A stretch of 64,000 bases of DNA from Arcanobacterium pluranimalium (GCF_016907845.1 NZ_JAFBCS010000001.1:62001-126000); one strand, 5' to 3'. Shown: positions 34,875 to 45,136, counted from the stretch's first letter. Notes: generated by a model from the letters alone, not told the origin. Translations and numbers: made by a program.

Positions 34875-35916
34875 AAACCCACGGCTCTTTGTTCATGTGC
34901 TCTGGCTGGAAGACCTCGAGAAACTCTTGTGCAGAGCCTACTGCTGGGAATCCCAGCGACTCAGCGAACATGCCCACTAACTGCGACGTCGATATGCCCA
35001 GTTCGTGAAGTTGTGGCAGCGTAACCGCACCGTCGCGCTTCGAGAGACGAACGGCGTCGTGATTCACGACGAGCGGCACGTGCGCGTACTGCGGAGGTTC
35101 GAATCCAAGCAATTTCTGCAGGTAAATTTGGCGAGGCGTGGACGAAAGCAGGTCATTTCCACGCACGATCTGTGTCACCTGCGGCGTTAACAAGGCTCTT
35201 GCATCTGGACGCTTCTCGTTGCCGCTACCACTCCTATCTCCAACTCCCTCGCCAGCATTGCCATTACCAGCGGAAACACTAGCTATTAACGGGCTCGGAT
35301 CGGTACTCTGACCCAAGATATCGTCCACAACCGCCACGAAGTTATAGGAGTATGTTCCATCGCCACGCCGCAAAACGATGTCGTCAGAATGCCCGCTGTG
35401 TCTGCCGTAGTTTTCGTCTGTGAAAGCCACGCTCACCGCCTCGGAGCGCAGGCGAATCGCCGGAGCGCGGCCGGTGAGAGAACGTCGTTCGGCTCGTTGC
35501 TGCACGCTCAGATCACGACACGTTCCCGGATAAAATCCCAGTTCATGGTGAGGAGCGCTGGCGGCTTCGGCTAGGTCCTTGCGCGAGCAGTAACATTCAA
35601 AAGTTAAGTTTTGGGCGCTCAGTGCATCAGTAATCGACGCATAAATCGAGACGCGATCAGACTGCCGGATTGGCACACCATCCCAATCAATGCCCAATTC
35701 TGATAAATCGCGTAACTGCGCAGCCTCAAATTCCGGGCGTGAACGGCCGTCTAGATCTTCAATGCGCAGCAGAAATCCACGCTGCGAGCTGCGAGCATAC
35801 GTCCACGCCAAGAGCGCCGTGCGCAGGTTTCCCACGTGTAAAATTCCCGAGGGCGAAGGTGCATATCTTCCGTCGCCGAGCATACTTACCCCATCTAACA
35901 AAGTACCGTTAGTCAT
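34855..35916 (-). CDS. gluQ: Glutamyl-Q tRNA(Asp) synthetase
   Basis: This 353-residue truncated GluRS paralogue attaches glutamate to queuosine in tRNA(Asp). Motifs are GRYAPSPSGILHVGNLRTAL (HIGH-equivalent HVGN), FLLRIEDLDGRSR, a zinc-site pattern CYCSRK...YPGTC, YNFVAVVDDI, and RLSKRDGAVTL (KMSKS equivalent). An insert of about 35 residues, rich in Gly/Asn/Ser (around residues 210-245), splits DDILGQ from VTQIVRGND, making the protein longer than typical GluQ. The ATG at 35916 overlaps the TGA of the upstream GNAT gene (TGATG). No anticodon-binding domain is present, which separates it from GltX. Confidence 0.92.
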   Translation of the reverse strand: MTNGTLLDGVSMLGDGRYAPSPSGILHVGNLRTALLAWTYARSSQRGFLLRIEDLDGRSRPEFEAAQLRDLSELGIDWDGVPIRQSDRVSIYASITDALSAQNLTFECYCSRKDLAEAASAPHHELGFYPGTCRDLSVQQRAERRSLTGRAPAIRLRSEAVSVAFTDENYGRHSGHSDDIVLRRGDGTYSYNFVAVVDDILGQSTDPSPLIASVSAGNGNAGEGVGDRSGSGNEKRPDARALLTPQVTQIVRGNDLLSSTPRQIYLQKLLGFEPPQYAHVPLVVNHDAVRLSKRDGAVTLPQLHELGISTSQLVGMFAESLGFPAVGSAQEFLEVFQPEHMNKEPWVFTEPNV

Positions 35917-36395
35917 CAGCGAATGAGCTCTATCAACTGCGGACAATGAGAATTGGAGGTAGTTTCACCTGTCCGTTGGAACCCGTGAGACGAAAGAATT
36001 TCTAAGACTACCGGCGAAGTTTTCTGCGGCACCGTGAATAAGGCAGGCATATCACCAAGAGCCACTTCCAGAAGGCGCATGGTCGCCACAATAACCTCGC
36101 TCGAGTCAAGATTATTATCGGTCAAGAACCAGTCAGCGCCAACTAGTCGTGGCTGATTTGGGCCGAGTGCCCGCGCCACAATGAATCCAACAATATGCAC
36201 GACGCCGATCGCATCATTATCCGCCATCGCGCCGTCATCTTCTGCGAGCGCAACCCAATACGCAGAGGAATCTGGTAGCGCAAAGGAGAATTCTAGCTTA
36301 TGCGCATCGAACGTAACATCGTACGGGCGTGCGAGCTGAACAATTTCCTCAGCGTCCATTGGTTGAGCGGGGCGTATCTTGATTGATCTGGTCAT
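35916..36395 (-). CDS. GNAT-like hypothetical protein
   Basis: This roughly 159-residue protein opens with IKIRPAQPMDAEEIVQLARPYD, the usual first strand and helix of an N-acetyltransferase. It later has SAYWVALAED, VHIVGFIVARALG, and LLEVALGDMPALFTVPQ...VVLEILSSHGFQRTG, where the strand and C-terminal helix (SHGF) fit GNAT. A clear acetyl-CoA loop (Q/R-x-x-G-x-G/A) is not seen, so activity is uncertain. ATG 36395 and 36404 are both possible. Upstream starts fall inside the hairpin at 36411-36449. It is coupled to gluQ by overlapping stop and start. Confidence 0.6.
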   Translation of the reverse strand: MTRSIKIRPAQPMDAEEIVQLARPYDVTFDAHKLEFSFALPDSSAYWVALAEDDGAMADNDAIGVVHIVGFIVARALGPNQPRLVGADWFLTDNNLDSSEVIVATMRLLEVALGDMPALFTVPQKTSPVVLEILSSHGFQRTGETTSNSHCPQLIELIR

Positions 36396-36410
36396 AAATG
36401 CCATTATGCC

Positions 36411-36449
36411 CGTGGGGGGAGTCACCAACAAAGCGGTGACACCCCCACG
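36411..36449 (-). terminator. Hairpin after the surface protein gene
   Basis: CGTGGGGG..GTCACC (36411-36426) pairs with GGTGAC.CCCCCACG (36435-36449) with a small bulge and an eight-base loop. It lies 55 bases beyond the stop of the 1216-residue surface protein and just before the GNAT-like gene. Confidence 0.6.
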
Positions 36450-36503
36450 GAACGTAGCTACAACTCCTATATCGAATTGTCTAATCCTTCTTTGGTAAGA
36501 AAC

Positions 36504-39500
36504 TCAAAGTTCGCGACGGCGAGATTTACTTAGCAGTCCTACAAACCCAGCAAAGAGGAGAGCAAGAGTGACGCCGAGCGCCGCACCTAAAGTTCCACCA
36601 GTCTTAGCCAAGGGTAACTCAGAATCAGCGAGAACTGGCGATGGAGCCTCATTGTTACCAGGAGGAATTTGTATATCGACTGGAAGTGGCACCAGATCAT
36701 ACACGTATGTGACTACGGTACTTCCTTGAATAACTACCCCTATTTCATTGTCAACTGGGGATGATGACAGCACATAGTCACGTCCGTTAAAAGAAATCTC
36801 CTGAACTTTATGATCTGTAACATCATAAGGAGTCCCAGCGATAGTCCCACCTGCGGTGTCCGTAACAGAAGGTGCAATCTCGTTTCCTTCTGCATCGACA
36901 TATTTAACGGTTACAGAACCCGACGGGAGCTCTCGAATGACAGCATCGATGCGCACGGTTTCACTCTTGTCCACCTCAAGCGGGGTGCTTCCTCCGCTAG
37001 TTCCCTGTGAAACCACGGTGATATTGTCCCAAACATATCCTGCTGGCAAGCCATTCATATCCGGCTGGAAAGCACAGGTGTCTTGAGTCCAAATCGGCGT
37101 TGTCCACATCGACGTGGTTTCCGAACCCTTGGCTGCAGGAATTGACCAAGCAAAATCTCCCTGCGCCACGCAGTGAACCTTGCCAGTCAAAGTTAAATCT
37201 ACTGGCGGGCCTGCTGTAACGGTTCCGTATTGGTCAATAGTCTTCACCACATAGGAAGCAGAGAAATTAACTTGGACATTGTCAATCCCGTAAGTTACCG
37301 ACGCAGTATTGGAATCAGCATTGATTTCTTTTGCATATGCGAATATGCCATTTGAATTTGCAGTCAAACTAGCCGCGGCCGAAACAGCTTTCACAACTCC
37401 CGTATTTCCATGAATTCGGATCTTGTAAGGCTCGGCATTGATATTCCCAAATGATGCTCTAACCTGATTAGTTATCGCATCGTAGGTGAACGTAGGGCAC
37501 ACCCCGCCGGCGTTTGGAACACATTCAATCTTATCTACGCCATCGAAAACAAAGTTCTGAGCAGATGGCAACTGGAATACTGCATCTGCACTAATCGCTA
37601 AACCTTTTCCATTAACGATCGTTCCTTCTAACACAACCGGCGCGTTTGCTGGAAGTGAGTTAGGCGCTGGTGTTCCGTCTGCGTTGAGAATACCCAAAGT
37701 GGACACCAAATCGAAGTTTATATTTTGAAACTGCGCGGTCCCTTGAGCACTTTGCGCCATCGAATCAGCGTTAGCAGTAGAAGATATCACAAAATCCGTG
37801 AGAGATTGAGTCGAATTTGGTTGCCATGTAAACCCAAAAGTGAATGACAAAGAAGAACCTGCTGGCATATCTGGAACAGGAAGACCACCAGAATTTTCCA
37901 GACTTTGAATAATCCGGTACTGACCCAGAGGTATTCCGTCCGCAGGGAGCGATAGTTGGGATACATCCGGGCAGGTAGCACCACCTTTTGCCTGGCAGGT
38001 GATTGGACCACGCCACGACGCGACGTCAAACCAATCAAGTACTACTGCGTCAAGTGTCGGATTCGTCGCTGTAAGATTCGAGGTGTTGGTATAGGTAATT
38101 GTAGAAGTTAAGTCGGTGCCGTAGCCCAGTATAGAGTTTGGATTCAATACCACGCTTGGATCTTTTGCCATGGCTAAGGTTGTATCAATCGCGTATGTAA
38201 CGCAGGCTCCCGCATCCAATTTAGCCGCATTCGGATACCACACGGATAGTGGCTGGAATGCGTCCGCACTAAAAGTAAAAGTTGGGTTGTTCAGCTTAAG
38301 ATCTTGAATATTACACAACTTCGAACTGGGATTGAGCTGGAACGTCACTTTAATCGAAGAGCCAGCTGGCATTTGACCGATTTCTACAGGTTGATCACTC
38401 GGTATAGGCAACCAGTTCGAATTAACTTGAGTAGTTGGATTCGATGGCCATACCGTCGGGCAGTTGGCTCCGCCAGTAGCAACGCAGACAGGCTCAGCTC
38501 CCGTGGAGCCATCAACACCAATTGCCCAATTCCAAAGATCTCGATACTTGCTTCCCAACAATACGTTATTAGCGGTAACGCCAGAATTATTTGTAAGCGT
38601 CACGGTATAGAGAACATTTTCACCTTCTTTGATCACTTGGCCTGCAACGATTGGCGTGCTTGGATCGCTTACCAACGCAGCAGAGACGCTCATATCAATA
38701 ATCCCACACGTTTGCGCTTGCACGTTACGCGGCGTTTTCACCGGCTGTTGCAACCTGTATCCATTACCTGATACATAGGATTGGATTGTCCAATTGTTTG
38801 CAGTTCCGCAGCCTAAGTTGGGAGTGACTGTATATGTGAATGTAAGAGTAGAGCCAGCGGGCATATCCACTGGAACACCATCTGTGTAATATACGTAACC
38901 AAGAACTCCTACTTGATTCGTTCCATTAGATGCCACTGGCGGAACATTTGGGCACGTAGCACCGCCAGTAGATGCACAGTTCAGATTCGTCACGGTATTA
39001 GTTGCCGGATCACCAACATATATAGCTTGGTTGGGTATAATACTGGTCGCATCAACTCCTGAATTATTCGTCAAAGTCCAAGTAACAACGTAAGGTTGTC
39101 CAGCTTGTAGCGCCGTTCCATCCGCCAGCGCAGACGTCGGATTGGAAGCAGGAGCGATTGTGGTCACACCATTAATATAAAGACAAGGCTTGTTCAACTG
39201 GGCATTTTTCCAGTAATTATTTGTCACGTACCCATCGGCAGTAACCGTCCCTCGTAAACCGACAGCAATATTGCCTAAGTCACAATACTCAGTTTTATTA
39301 TGAGAGGTAAACGTCAAGGTAATTGACGATCTTGGCGTCAGTTTAGGAATTGTAAACGTCGCATCGCCATAAGAAAATGTCGATATCGTTACGGGAGGAC
39401 AGACTGCCGAACCGCCGGCAATGCAGCTATAATTCTGATCAAAAGTTGCAGTAGCATATGACGGTTCTAAAGTGAAACGACCTTTAACATTCACTGCATC

Positions 39501-40154
39501 AAATTGTCCATTATTAGCAATGGTTACAGTCCATACAGTGCTGTCCATCCATGGAGCACTCCCAGTGGTAGTCACTGAATCTATGAACGTCGTTGCGGGG
39601 TCTGTCGTCTTTGCCGCGGTACCAATAACGCTGATATTGCCGGTAGGAATTGCCGTGTTTACGGTAGAAGTATTGGTATTAGTATCTGGATCCGTCATAC
39701 CTGCCGGTACCGTAATAGTTGCCGTCATTGAAGCTGAAGATGCCGTGGGAAGGGTGTCTGAGAAAGTAAAATCAATTTTACCGTTGGTGGGCAAACTACC
39801 AATAGTGCCGGTAATCAGAGAATTTGCCGCGTCCAAAGTCCAATCGCTTGGACAAGTAGCACCACCACTAGCGACACAGTCGGTCGGAATTTTGGCGTTC
39901 GTTCCTCCTGGGAACTGAAGCTTTACAACGGCACCATCTGCAGGTGAGGACGGTCCACTAGGATTACCTACTGCCGTAACAGAAACACTATAGGTGGCAG
40001 TGTTCTGTGCCACCGATTGAGCTGGTCCTGACGCGGTAATTCGGAGATCATTAATGCCACTTGCGGCAAAAGCAGAAGAATCAATTCCGATAAATGTTCC
40101 AAAGACCAGCAAGAAAATTATTGGAACACTAATAATCCTACGAACCGTTGCCAT
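36504..40154 (-). CDS. Large cell-wall surface protein with DUF11-like repeats, MucBP and LAKTG anchor
   Basis: This 1216-residue secreted protein has a signal peptide (RRIISVPIIFLLVFGTFIG...SSAFAAS). A long Ser/Thr/Asn-rich ectodomain follows, made of immunoglobulin-like DUF11-type modules. Each ends in a paired-Cys element: CVASGGATCP, CIAGGSAVCP, CASTGGATCP, CVATGGANCP, CQAKGGATCP, CVPNAGGVCP. Near the C-terminus is a MucBP-like domain (GSVTVKYVDAEGNEIAP...). The end is PLAKTGGTLGAALG, then a hydrophobic helix and SKSRRREL: a sortase signal of the LAxTG type known for class E sortases. ATG 40154 follows AAAGGAGAA. It is probably an adhesin or surface-layer component. No pilin-type isopeptide motifs were noted. 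Confidence 0.88.
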   Translation of the reverse strand: MATVRRIISVPIIFLLVFGTFIGIDSSAFAASGINDLRITASGPAQSVAQNTATYSVSVTAVGNPSGPSSPADGAVVKLQFPGGTNAKIPTDCVASGGATCPSDWTLDAANSLITGTIGSLPTNGKIDFTFSDTLPTASSASMTATITVPAGMTDPDTNTNTSTVNTAIPTGNISVIGTAAKTTDPATTFIDSVTTTGSAPWMDSTVWTVTIANNGQFDAVNVKGRFTLEPSYATATFDQNYSCIAGGSAVCPPVTISTFSYGDATFTIPKLTPRSSITLTFTSHNKTEYCDLGNIAVGLRGTVTADGYVTNNYWKNAQLNKPCLYINGVTTIAPASNPTSALADGTALQAGQPYVVTWTLTNNSGVDATSIIPNQAIYVGDPATNTVTNLNCASTGGATCPNVPPVASNGTNQVGVLGYVYYTDGVPVDMPAGSTLTFTYTVTPNLGCGTANNWTIQSYVSGNGYRLQQPVKTPRNVQAQTCGIIDMSVSAALVSDPSTPIVAGQVIKEGENVLYTVTLTNNSGVTANNVLLGSKYRDLWNWAIGVDGSTGAEPVCVATGGANCPTVWPSNPTTQVNSNWLPIPSDQPVEIGQMPAGSSIKVTFQLNPSSKLCNIQDLKLNNPTFTFSADAFQPLSVWYPNAAKLDAGACVTYAIDTTLAMAKDPSVVLNPNSILGYGTDLTSTITYTNTSNLTATNPTLDAVVLDWFDVASWRGPITCQAKGGATCPDVSQLSLPADGIPLGQYRIIQSLENSGGLPVPDMPAGSSLSFTFGFTWQPNSTQSLTDFVISSTANADSMAQSAQGTAQFQNINFDLVSTLGILNADGTPAPNSLPANAPVVLEGTIVNGKGLAISADAVFQLPSAQNFVFDGVDKIECVPNAGGVCPTFTYDAITNQVRASFGNINAEPYKIRIHGNTGVVKAVSAAASLTANSNGIFAYAKEINADSNTASVTYGIDNVQVNFSASYVVKTIDQYGTVTAGPPVDLTLTGKVHCVAQGDFAWSIPAAKGSETTSMWTTPIWTQDTCAFQPDMNGLPAGYVWDNITVVSQGTSGGSTPLEVDKSETVRIDAVIRELPSGSVTVKYVDAEGNEIAPSVTDTAGGTIAGTPYDVTDHKVQEISFNGRDYVLSSSPVDNEIGVVIQGSTVVTYVYDLVPLPVDIQIPPGNNEAPSPVLADSELPLAKTGGTLGAALGVTLALLFAGFVGLLSKSRRREL

Positions 40155-40379
40155 ATTTTCTCCTTTAAATACAAAGATCGCCACCAGCATACAGTTAAGA
40201 GATTAAATTTTTTGGATAATTTGATAGATATGAAGGTTATACGCGTCACTGCTTTTCTGAATATTTTCTAATTCAGCTCTCACCTAAATCCCTCCCCTAC
40301 CTCAACCAAATTCGATAATTTGAAAATGATCCAAAAACGTTAGAAAGGTTATTCGAACGTTGACTAATGAGGAGGAAAA

Positions 40380-41852
40380 ATGACAAAGAACAGCAACAAC
40401 ATCGGTAGCTCAACCGGTTCCCAGATGTACAACGGCGCCCCAGCAGAATCTGATAGAAATTCGCTTACTTTAGGCGATCTGGGACCACTCCTTCTTCATG
40501 ACGTTCATCTTGTGGATAACCTCGCGCACTTCAACCGCGAATCCGTTCCTGAACGCCGCCCACACGCCAAAGGATCGGGAGCGTTCGGCGTCTTCCGTGT
40601 TACCCACGACGTTTCGCATTACACCAAGGCGGATCTCTTCCAGCCCGGTCGTGAGACGCGCATGCTCGCTCGATTTTCAACTGTTGCAGGTGAACTCGGA
40701 TCACCAGACACCTGGCGCGACGTTCGAGGATTTGCTCTGCGGTTCTACACCAATGAAGGCAATTTTGACATTGTAGGTAACAATACGCCTGTATTCTTTG
40801 TTCGTGACCCAATGAAGTTCCCGCACTTCATTCATTCACAAAAGCGCACTGCAGACTCTGGTCTACGGTCTGAGGACATGCAGTGGGATTTTTGGACTAA
40901 CAATCCTGAATCCGCACATCAGGTCACTTATCTTATGGGGCCGCGCGGTTTGCCACGGTCTTGGCGTCACATGAACGGATACGGTTCACACACCTACATG
41001 TGGATCAACGCAAGCGGAGAAAGATTCTGGGTCAAGTATCATTTCCACACCCAACAAGGAGTCGAAAATCTGTCGAACGCCGAGGCACAAGAGCTTGCTG
41101 GTGTCGACGCAGACTTCCATCGACGCGACCTCTTCGAGGCGATCGCCGAAGGGAACTTCCCGAAATGGCGATTCTCAGTCCAGATCATGCCTTATGAGGA
41201 AGCAAAAACCTACCACATCAACCCATTCGATTTGACGAAGACGTGGTCGCACCATGACTACCCGCTGATTGACGTGGGTGAATTCGAACTCAACGAGAAT
41301 CCGGAAAATTATCACGCACAGATCGAACAAGCAGCATTCGCCCCTTCGAACTTCGTGCCTGGAACCGGTTTCTCGCCCGACAAGATGCTACTCGGACGCG
41401 TCTTCGCTTATGCGGATGCCCAGCGTTACCGCATCGGGCCGAACTACGATCAGCTCCCCATTAACCAACCAAAGAACGCCGCTGTCCTCACCTATAAGCA
41501 GGACGGACCAATGGCGTATCACCACAACGGTTCAGATCCTACTTACGCTCCTAATTCCTACGGAAAACCTTATTCGGACTTCGAAGGGACTGTGGAAAAC
41601 TCATGGGAGGCCGACGGCGAGATGATCCGTGCTGCCTACACGCTACGTGAGGACGACGACGATTTCACACAAGCCGGAACCCTTGTACGCGAAGTCTACA
41701 CCCCCGAAGAGGTCACTGATCTGGTTGAAACTGTTGCCGACATGTTGGTCAAAGCGTCGAGTGTAGTTCGTGAGCGTGCATTTACTTACTGGAAGAACAT
41801 CGACGCCGCCACCGGTCAAAAAATTGAAGACGCCGTTCACGCGCGTGTATAA
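40380..41852 (+). CDS. katA: Monofunctional haem catalase
   Basis: This 490-residue clade-3-type catalase dismutates hydrogen peroxide. Conserved features are [18 protein letters not shown], the distal His in [48 protein letters not shown] (with the distal Asn), and the proximal haem ligand Tyr in [16 protein letters not shown]. The segment before the His reads PERRPHAKG instead of the more usual PERVVHAKG. The ATG at 40380 has a strong GAGGAGG site. It stands alone, with a 225-bp AT-rich upstream region and its own terminator hairpin. It protects against oxidative burst or respiratory peroxide. Confidence 0.96.
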   Translation: MTKNSNNIGSSTGSQMYNGAPAESDRNSLTLGDLGPLLLHDVHLVDNLAHFNRESVPERRPHAKGSGAFGVFRVTHDVSHYTKADLFQPGRETRMLARFSTVAGELGSPDTWRDVRGFALRFYTNEGNFDIVGNNTPVFFVRDPMKFPHFIHSQKRTADSGLRSEDMQWDFWTNNPESAHQVTYLMGPRGLPRSWRHMNGYGSHTYMWINASGERFWVKYHFHTQQGVENLSNAEAQELAGVDADFHRRDLFEAIAEGNFPKWRFSVQIMPYEEAKTYHINPFDLTKTWSHHDYPLIDVGEFELNENPENYHAQIEQAAFAPSNFVPGTGFSPDKMLLGRVFAYADAQRYRIGPNYDQLPINQPKNAAVLTYKQDGPMAYHHNGSDPTYAPNSYGKPYSDFEGTVENSWEADGEMIRAAYTLREDDDDFTQAGTLVREVYTPEEVTDLVETVADMLVKASSVVRERAFTYWKNIDAATGQKIEDAVHARV

Positions 41853-41930
41853 CGAACACGCACGTACCAAAAGGTATTAGTAGGTCTATCACTAGGTCGC
41901 GCATAAATAACGGTGGCTTTGTTAACTGAG

Positions 41931-41964
41931 TTAGGGGAGCACTTCCTTTGAAGTGCTCCCCTAA
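41931..41964. terminator. Hairpin between katA and the nuclease gene
   Basis: TTAGGGGAGCACTTC (41931-41945) is perfectly complementary to 41950-41964 around CTTT. It can terminate both convergent genes (katA stop 41852, nuclease stop 41996). Confidence 0.75.
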
Positions 41965-41995
41965 CAATTAGCGATCGCTGAAATCACCTACACTG

Positions 41996-44900
41996 TTACT
42001 TCTTTCTTCTGGCAAATCCGATTCCGCTCACAAGGCTTGCACCAACGAGCGCCAGCACAATGCCACTAAGTGCAATCGTCAAATTGTCGGAACCTGTGGT
42101 GGCAAGTCGATTGCCATCCCCGCTCATTGAACCTCCAACACCGGCAGTTCCGGTAGCACTAGCGTCAGCTCCACCAGCTCCTGCGGCAGTCGCTGGTTCA
42201 ACGAGTACCTGCATCGCAGCTACCGACGAATCCACTTCGGAATAGGCAACCACATAGTGCAGACCTGGCTCAGCGACAGCAGGAACAGCAAAGTCAAATG
42301 CGATTTCTCCAGTTGCCGTCGTCGTTGATTCACCGATGAGCTTTGCATCCGTGTAGAAGTAGAACTTCACGGGTGAATTTGGAGTGAAACCGCAGAAATG
42401 GGTTGCAACCCCATTGTTCTTCTTCGCTTTCTTCATCCCAAATTTATTGTTTGGATGTTTCTTACCCCAGTCCTCAATTGCTTTGGTATTCGGGAACACT
42501 TTAGATACGTGCCCCATTGGCTTCACACATTGGGTTGCGTCGTCGGCATTTGGAACATCTGCTACCTTCCCAAGCTTGAGAGCAAACTTGATCGGATCAT
42601 GATCGGAAGACCGGTATGGCGTAGTATCAAACAGATCGTTGACCTTGACGTTCATGTTGTAGTTTGAGTACTCAAAAGCCGCTGGCTCCATTGCATTGAC
42701 GTTCCAAACATCAGCTCCTACCAGCATCTTTTCCCCAGCCGGGTTGGCGAAACCGTGGTCGAGTGAGCCAATAATACCACTGAACTGATACGAGTGGTTC
42801 TTGACGTTGTATTTCTTTGCAATGCTTACATATCCCTTGTTCTCAATGGTGCGAAGTGGATCTTCTTCCGTGTAGGAGTTCATATCACCCAAGATAAACA
42901 CTGGTTTTTGCGCGAAGTTTTGCTCGACCCATGCAAGCATCGCCTTAGCTTGCTCCACCCGAAGCAGGTTGTTCTTTCCTTGTCCCTTATCGACATCGTT
43001 AGGAATCTTAGTTGCCTGCGATCCCTTTGACTTCAGGTGATTAACAACCGTCACGAAGGTCTGCCCGAATCCTTCACCACGAGCATTTACACCTTGCCAT
43101 TCTTGAGCCAAAGGCTCGCGAGCAAAGCCACTGATGAATTCATTTCCAATGAGGATCTTTGATTCTCCCACTGGCTTCACGTTTTTGCTCTGGTAAATAT
43201 AGGCAAGTCGAATAACGTCTTCGGACTGAGGTACTGCCGACGGCGACGCTACCCGCGTCCATTTATCGTAACCAGCAGCCTTGTTGAGTTCTCGAACTAA
43301 GTTGTCCAAGGCGGTGTCACGTGGTTTTCCATATTTCGCCGAGTTCTCGATTTCCTCAAGTCCGATGATCGTTGAATCAAGAGCATTAATCGCCGCCACG
43401 ATCTTCGTCTGCTGACGCTTCATCGCAGCCTCAGTGTAGGCGCCTCGTACGCTACATTTATTCGCGGTAATAGGTTCGCCCTTACGATCAGGCCAGCCTT
43501 GGCACTTGGCTTCCTGCGCACCCAACGACACAAAATAATTCAAAACATTGAATGACGATACCGTTACGTCTCCACCAAAGTTTCCAGGAGCCGCAGGACG
43601 CTTATTGTTGCTGATTGTAATCCAATCCTTAGAATTGTCCACATACGAGTTTGGATCATCAGCACCCATCACGTTCACAGGTTCCGTTGGCTGGTAATTC
43701 CACTGATACCGGAAATCCAAAATCATTGGTTTCTTAAAAGTCACGTGAGCACCAACTCGAAGTGGATCCTTGACGTTGAGGTATGGAACCGGCACCAAAT
43801 CATTCTTGTATTTGCTGCCAAAATACGACCAGCTAGATCCGTCGTCCAACGTTATTTTTCGCTTCGCATTCGCCTCGCTCATTGCTTTGAAGCCAATAGG
43901 ATTTTCGCTCGGATTGAACATCTCGGTAGGTTGGATCAACGGCTCGGCACCAATCGCCAAACCCACTTGTCCATACTTGTTAGTGTCGTAGTTGTTGGTA
44001 ACGGTATGAGTTCCAGTTACGGCGATCAACATGCCTTCAAGCGCCTCACGATCTGCTTCCTCAGTAGGCGCAGCATCGATGACTACCGGAACTGGATCCA
44101 CAACCTCTGCAGTTTTCTCGAGTTTTTCCCAGCTCATAGCCTTTAATTGCGTGAGACTATAATATTCGTTCACCTCACCAACCACAGAAATGTAATCTCC
44201 AATTTTCACACTTTGGGCGAGAGTTTTGCTGTATACAAACAGACCGTCCGAAACGCCGTCGTCATTCTTGCCGCCAGTACCAGGCGTTTGGATATATATT
44301 CCGTCGAACCCTCCGGTAGGGTAGACTCCGGTAACAATACCTTGCGTCTTGACTTTCTGCCCTTGTAACGGACTTTGGCTTCCCGCACCCTGCACTTGGG
44401 CAATCGTGACTTCTTGAATATCAACAGGCAAGTTCGTAGAATCGGTATTTCCCGAACTAGGATCTTTTGGTTCATTGTTTCCCGATGCGCCAGTAGCATC
44501 GCCGCCACTGTACTGCGGAGTTGCTGATTTAACCGAAAAATCTACCGAGTTGTCGTTTGTGTCAATGCCACCATCGGCACGTTGATAGGAAGTTCCTCCA
44601 GCAGTTTGTGCCTTGTGTGCCTTCCCCTCAAAGGATTTCGTAGCTCCCCAACCGAAAGTATCGATTACGCCGGTGTTTGCACTCTGGTCTCCGTCAAATA
44701 ACGTTTGTGCTTGCGTCCCCTGTGCAAGCACAATTGTCGCTGCACTTGCTGAAGCGTTGAGAGTAGTTTCCTGATCTGCTTTCAAAGGAGATTCAGTGCC
44801 AGAATTCCCTGCTTTTCCAACAAGAAGGAAATATCCTTTTGGAGCAATCTTGCCGTGTAAAGCGAAGGAATTACTACTGCTGAGCTTGTCTTTAGTGAAG

Positions 44901-45136
44901 TATTGAATCGACATTCCATCAAGCGAAATATCCTTATCTGTTGGATTGTATAGTTCAACGTAATCACGGAATCTAGCATCACTACTACCACCACGCACGT
45001 AAACTTCACTGATCACAATTGATGCCCCTGTAGAGTATGACCCTACTGGCGCGGCCTCTGAAATGCTTGTTCCGAATGGGACAACTAAACCTGCAGCGAC
45101 AGTTAGCCCCGCAAGTTGCATTAGCTTCTTACGCAT
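41996..45136 (-). CDS. Cell-wall-anchored extracellular nuclease (ExeM/NucH type)
   Basis: This 1046-residue secreted protein has a signal peptide (MRKKLMQLAGLTVAAGLVV...EAAP). A lamin-tail domain follows (ASIVISEVYVRGG...DYVELYNPTDKDISL). Then come an OB-like nuclease-associated domain (QGQKVKTQGIVTGVYPTGG...DGIYIQTPG) and an endonuclease/exonuclease/phosphatase domain from about residue 510: VSSFNVLNYFVSLG, IIGLEEIENSA, VVNHLKSKGS, FILGDMNSYTEEDPL and the catalytic RSSDHDPIKF. The C-terminus is LATTGSDNLTIALSG plus a helix and ARRKK, an LAxTG sorting signal like that of the DUF11 protein. It probably degrades extracellular DNA (traps, biofilm) for nutrients or immune escape. ATG 45136 has AAGGGGAAA upstream. 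Confidence 0.92.
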   Translation of the reverse strand: MRKKLMQLAGLTVAAGLVVPFGTSISEAAPVGSYSTGASIVISEVYVRGGSSDARFRDYVELYNPTDKDISLDGMSIQYFTKDKLSSSNSFALHGKIAPKGYFLLVGKAGNSGTESPLKADQETTLNASASAATIVLAQGTQAQTLFDGDQSANTGVIDTFGWGATKSFEGKAHKAQTAGGTSYQRADGGIDTNDNSVDFSVKSATPQYSGGDATGASGNNEPKDPSSGNTDSTNLPVDIQEVTIAQVQGAGSQSPLQGQKVKTQGIVTGVYPTGGFDGIYIQTPGTGGKNDDGVSDGLFVYSKTLAQSVKIGDYISVVGEVNEYYSLTQLKAMSWEKLEKTAEVVDPVPVVIDAAPTEEADREALEGMLIAVTGTHTVTNNYDTNKYGQVGLAIGAEPLIQPTEMFNPSENPIGFKAMSEANAKRKITLDDGSSWSYFGSKYKNDLVPVPYLNVKDPLRVGAHVTFKKPMILDFRYQWNYQPTEPVNVMGADDPNSYVDNSKDWITISNNKRPAAPGNFGGDVTVSSFNVLNYFVSLGAQEAKCQGWPDRKGEPITANKCSVRGAYTEAAMKRQQTKIVAAINALDSTIIGLEEIENSAKYGKPRDTALDNLVRELNKAAGYDKWTRVASPSAVPQSEDVIRLAYIYQSKNVKPVGESKILIGNEFISGFAREPLAQEWQGVNARGEGFGQTFVTVVNHLKSKGSQATKIPNDVDKGQGKNNLLRVEQAKAMLAWVEQNFAQKPVFILGDMNSYTEEDPLRTIENKGYVSIAKKYNVKNHSYQFSGIIGSLDHGFANPAGEKMLVGADVWNVNAMEPAAFEYSNYNMNVKVNDLFDTTPYRSSDHDPIKFALKLGKVADVPNADDATQCVKPMGHVSKVFPNTKAIEDWGKKHPNNKFGMKKAKKNNGVATHFCGFTPNSPVKFYFYTDAKLIGESTTTATGEIAFDFAVPAVAEPGLHYVVAYSEVDSSVAAMQVLVEPATAAGAGGADASATGTAGVGGSMSGDGNRLATTGSDNLTIALSGIVLALVGASLVSGIGFARRKK

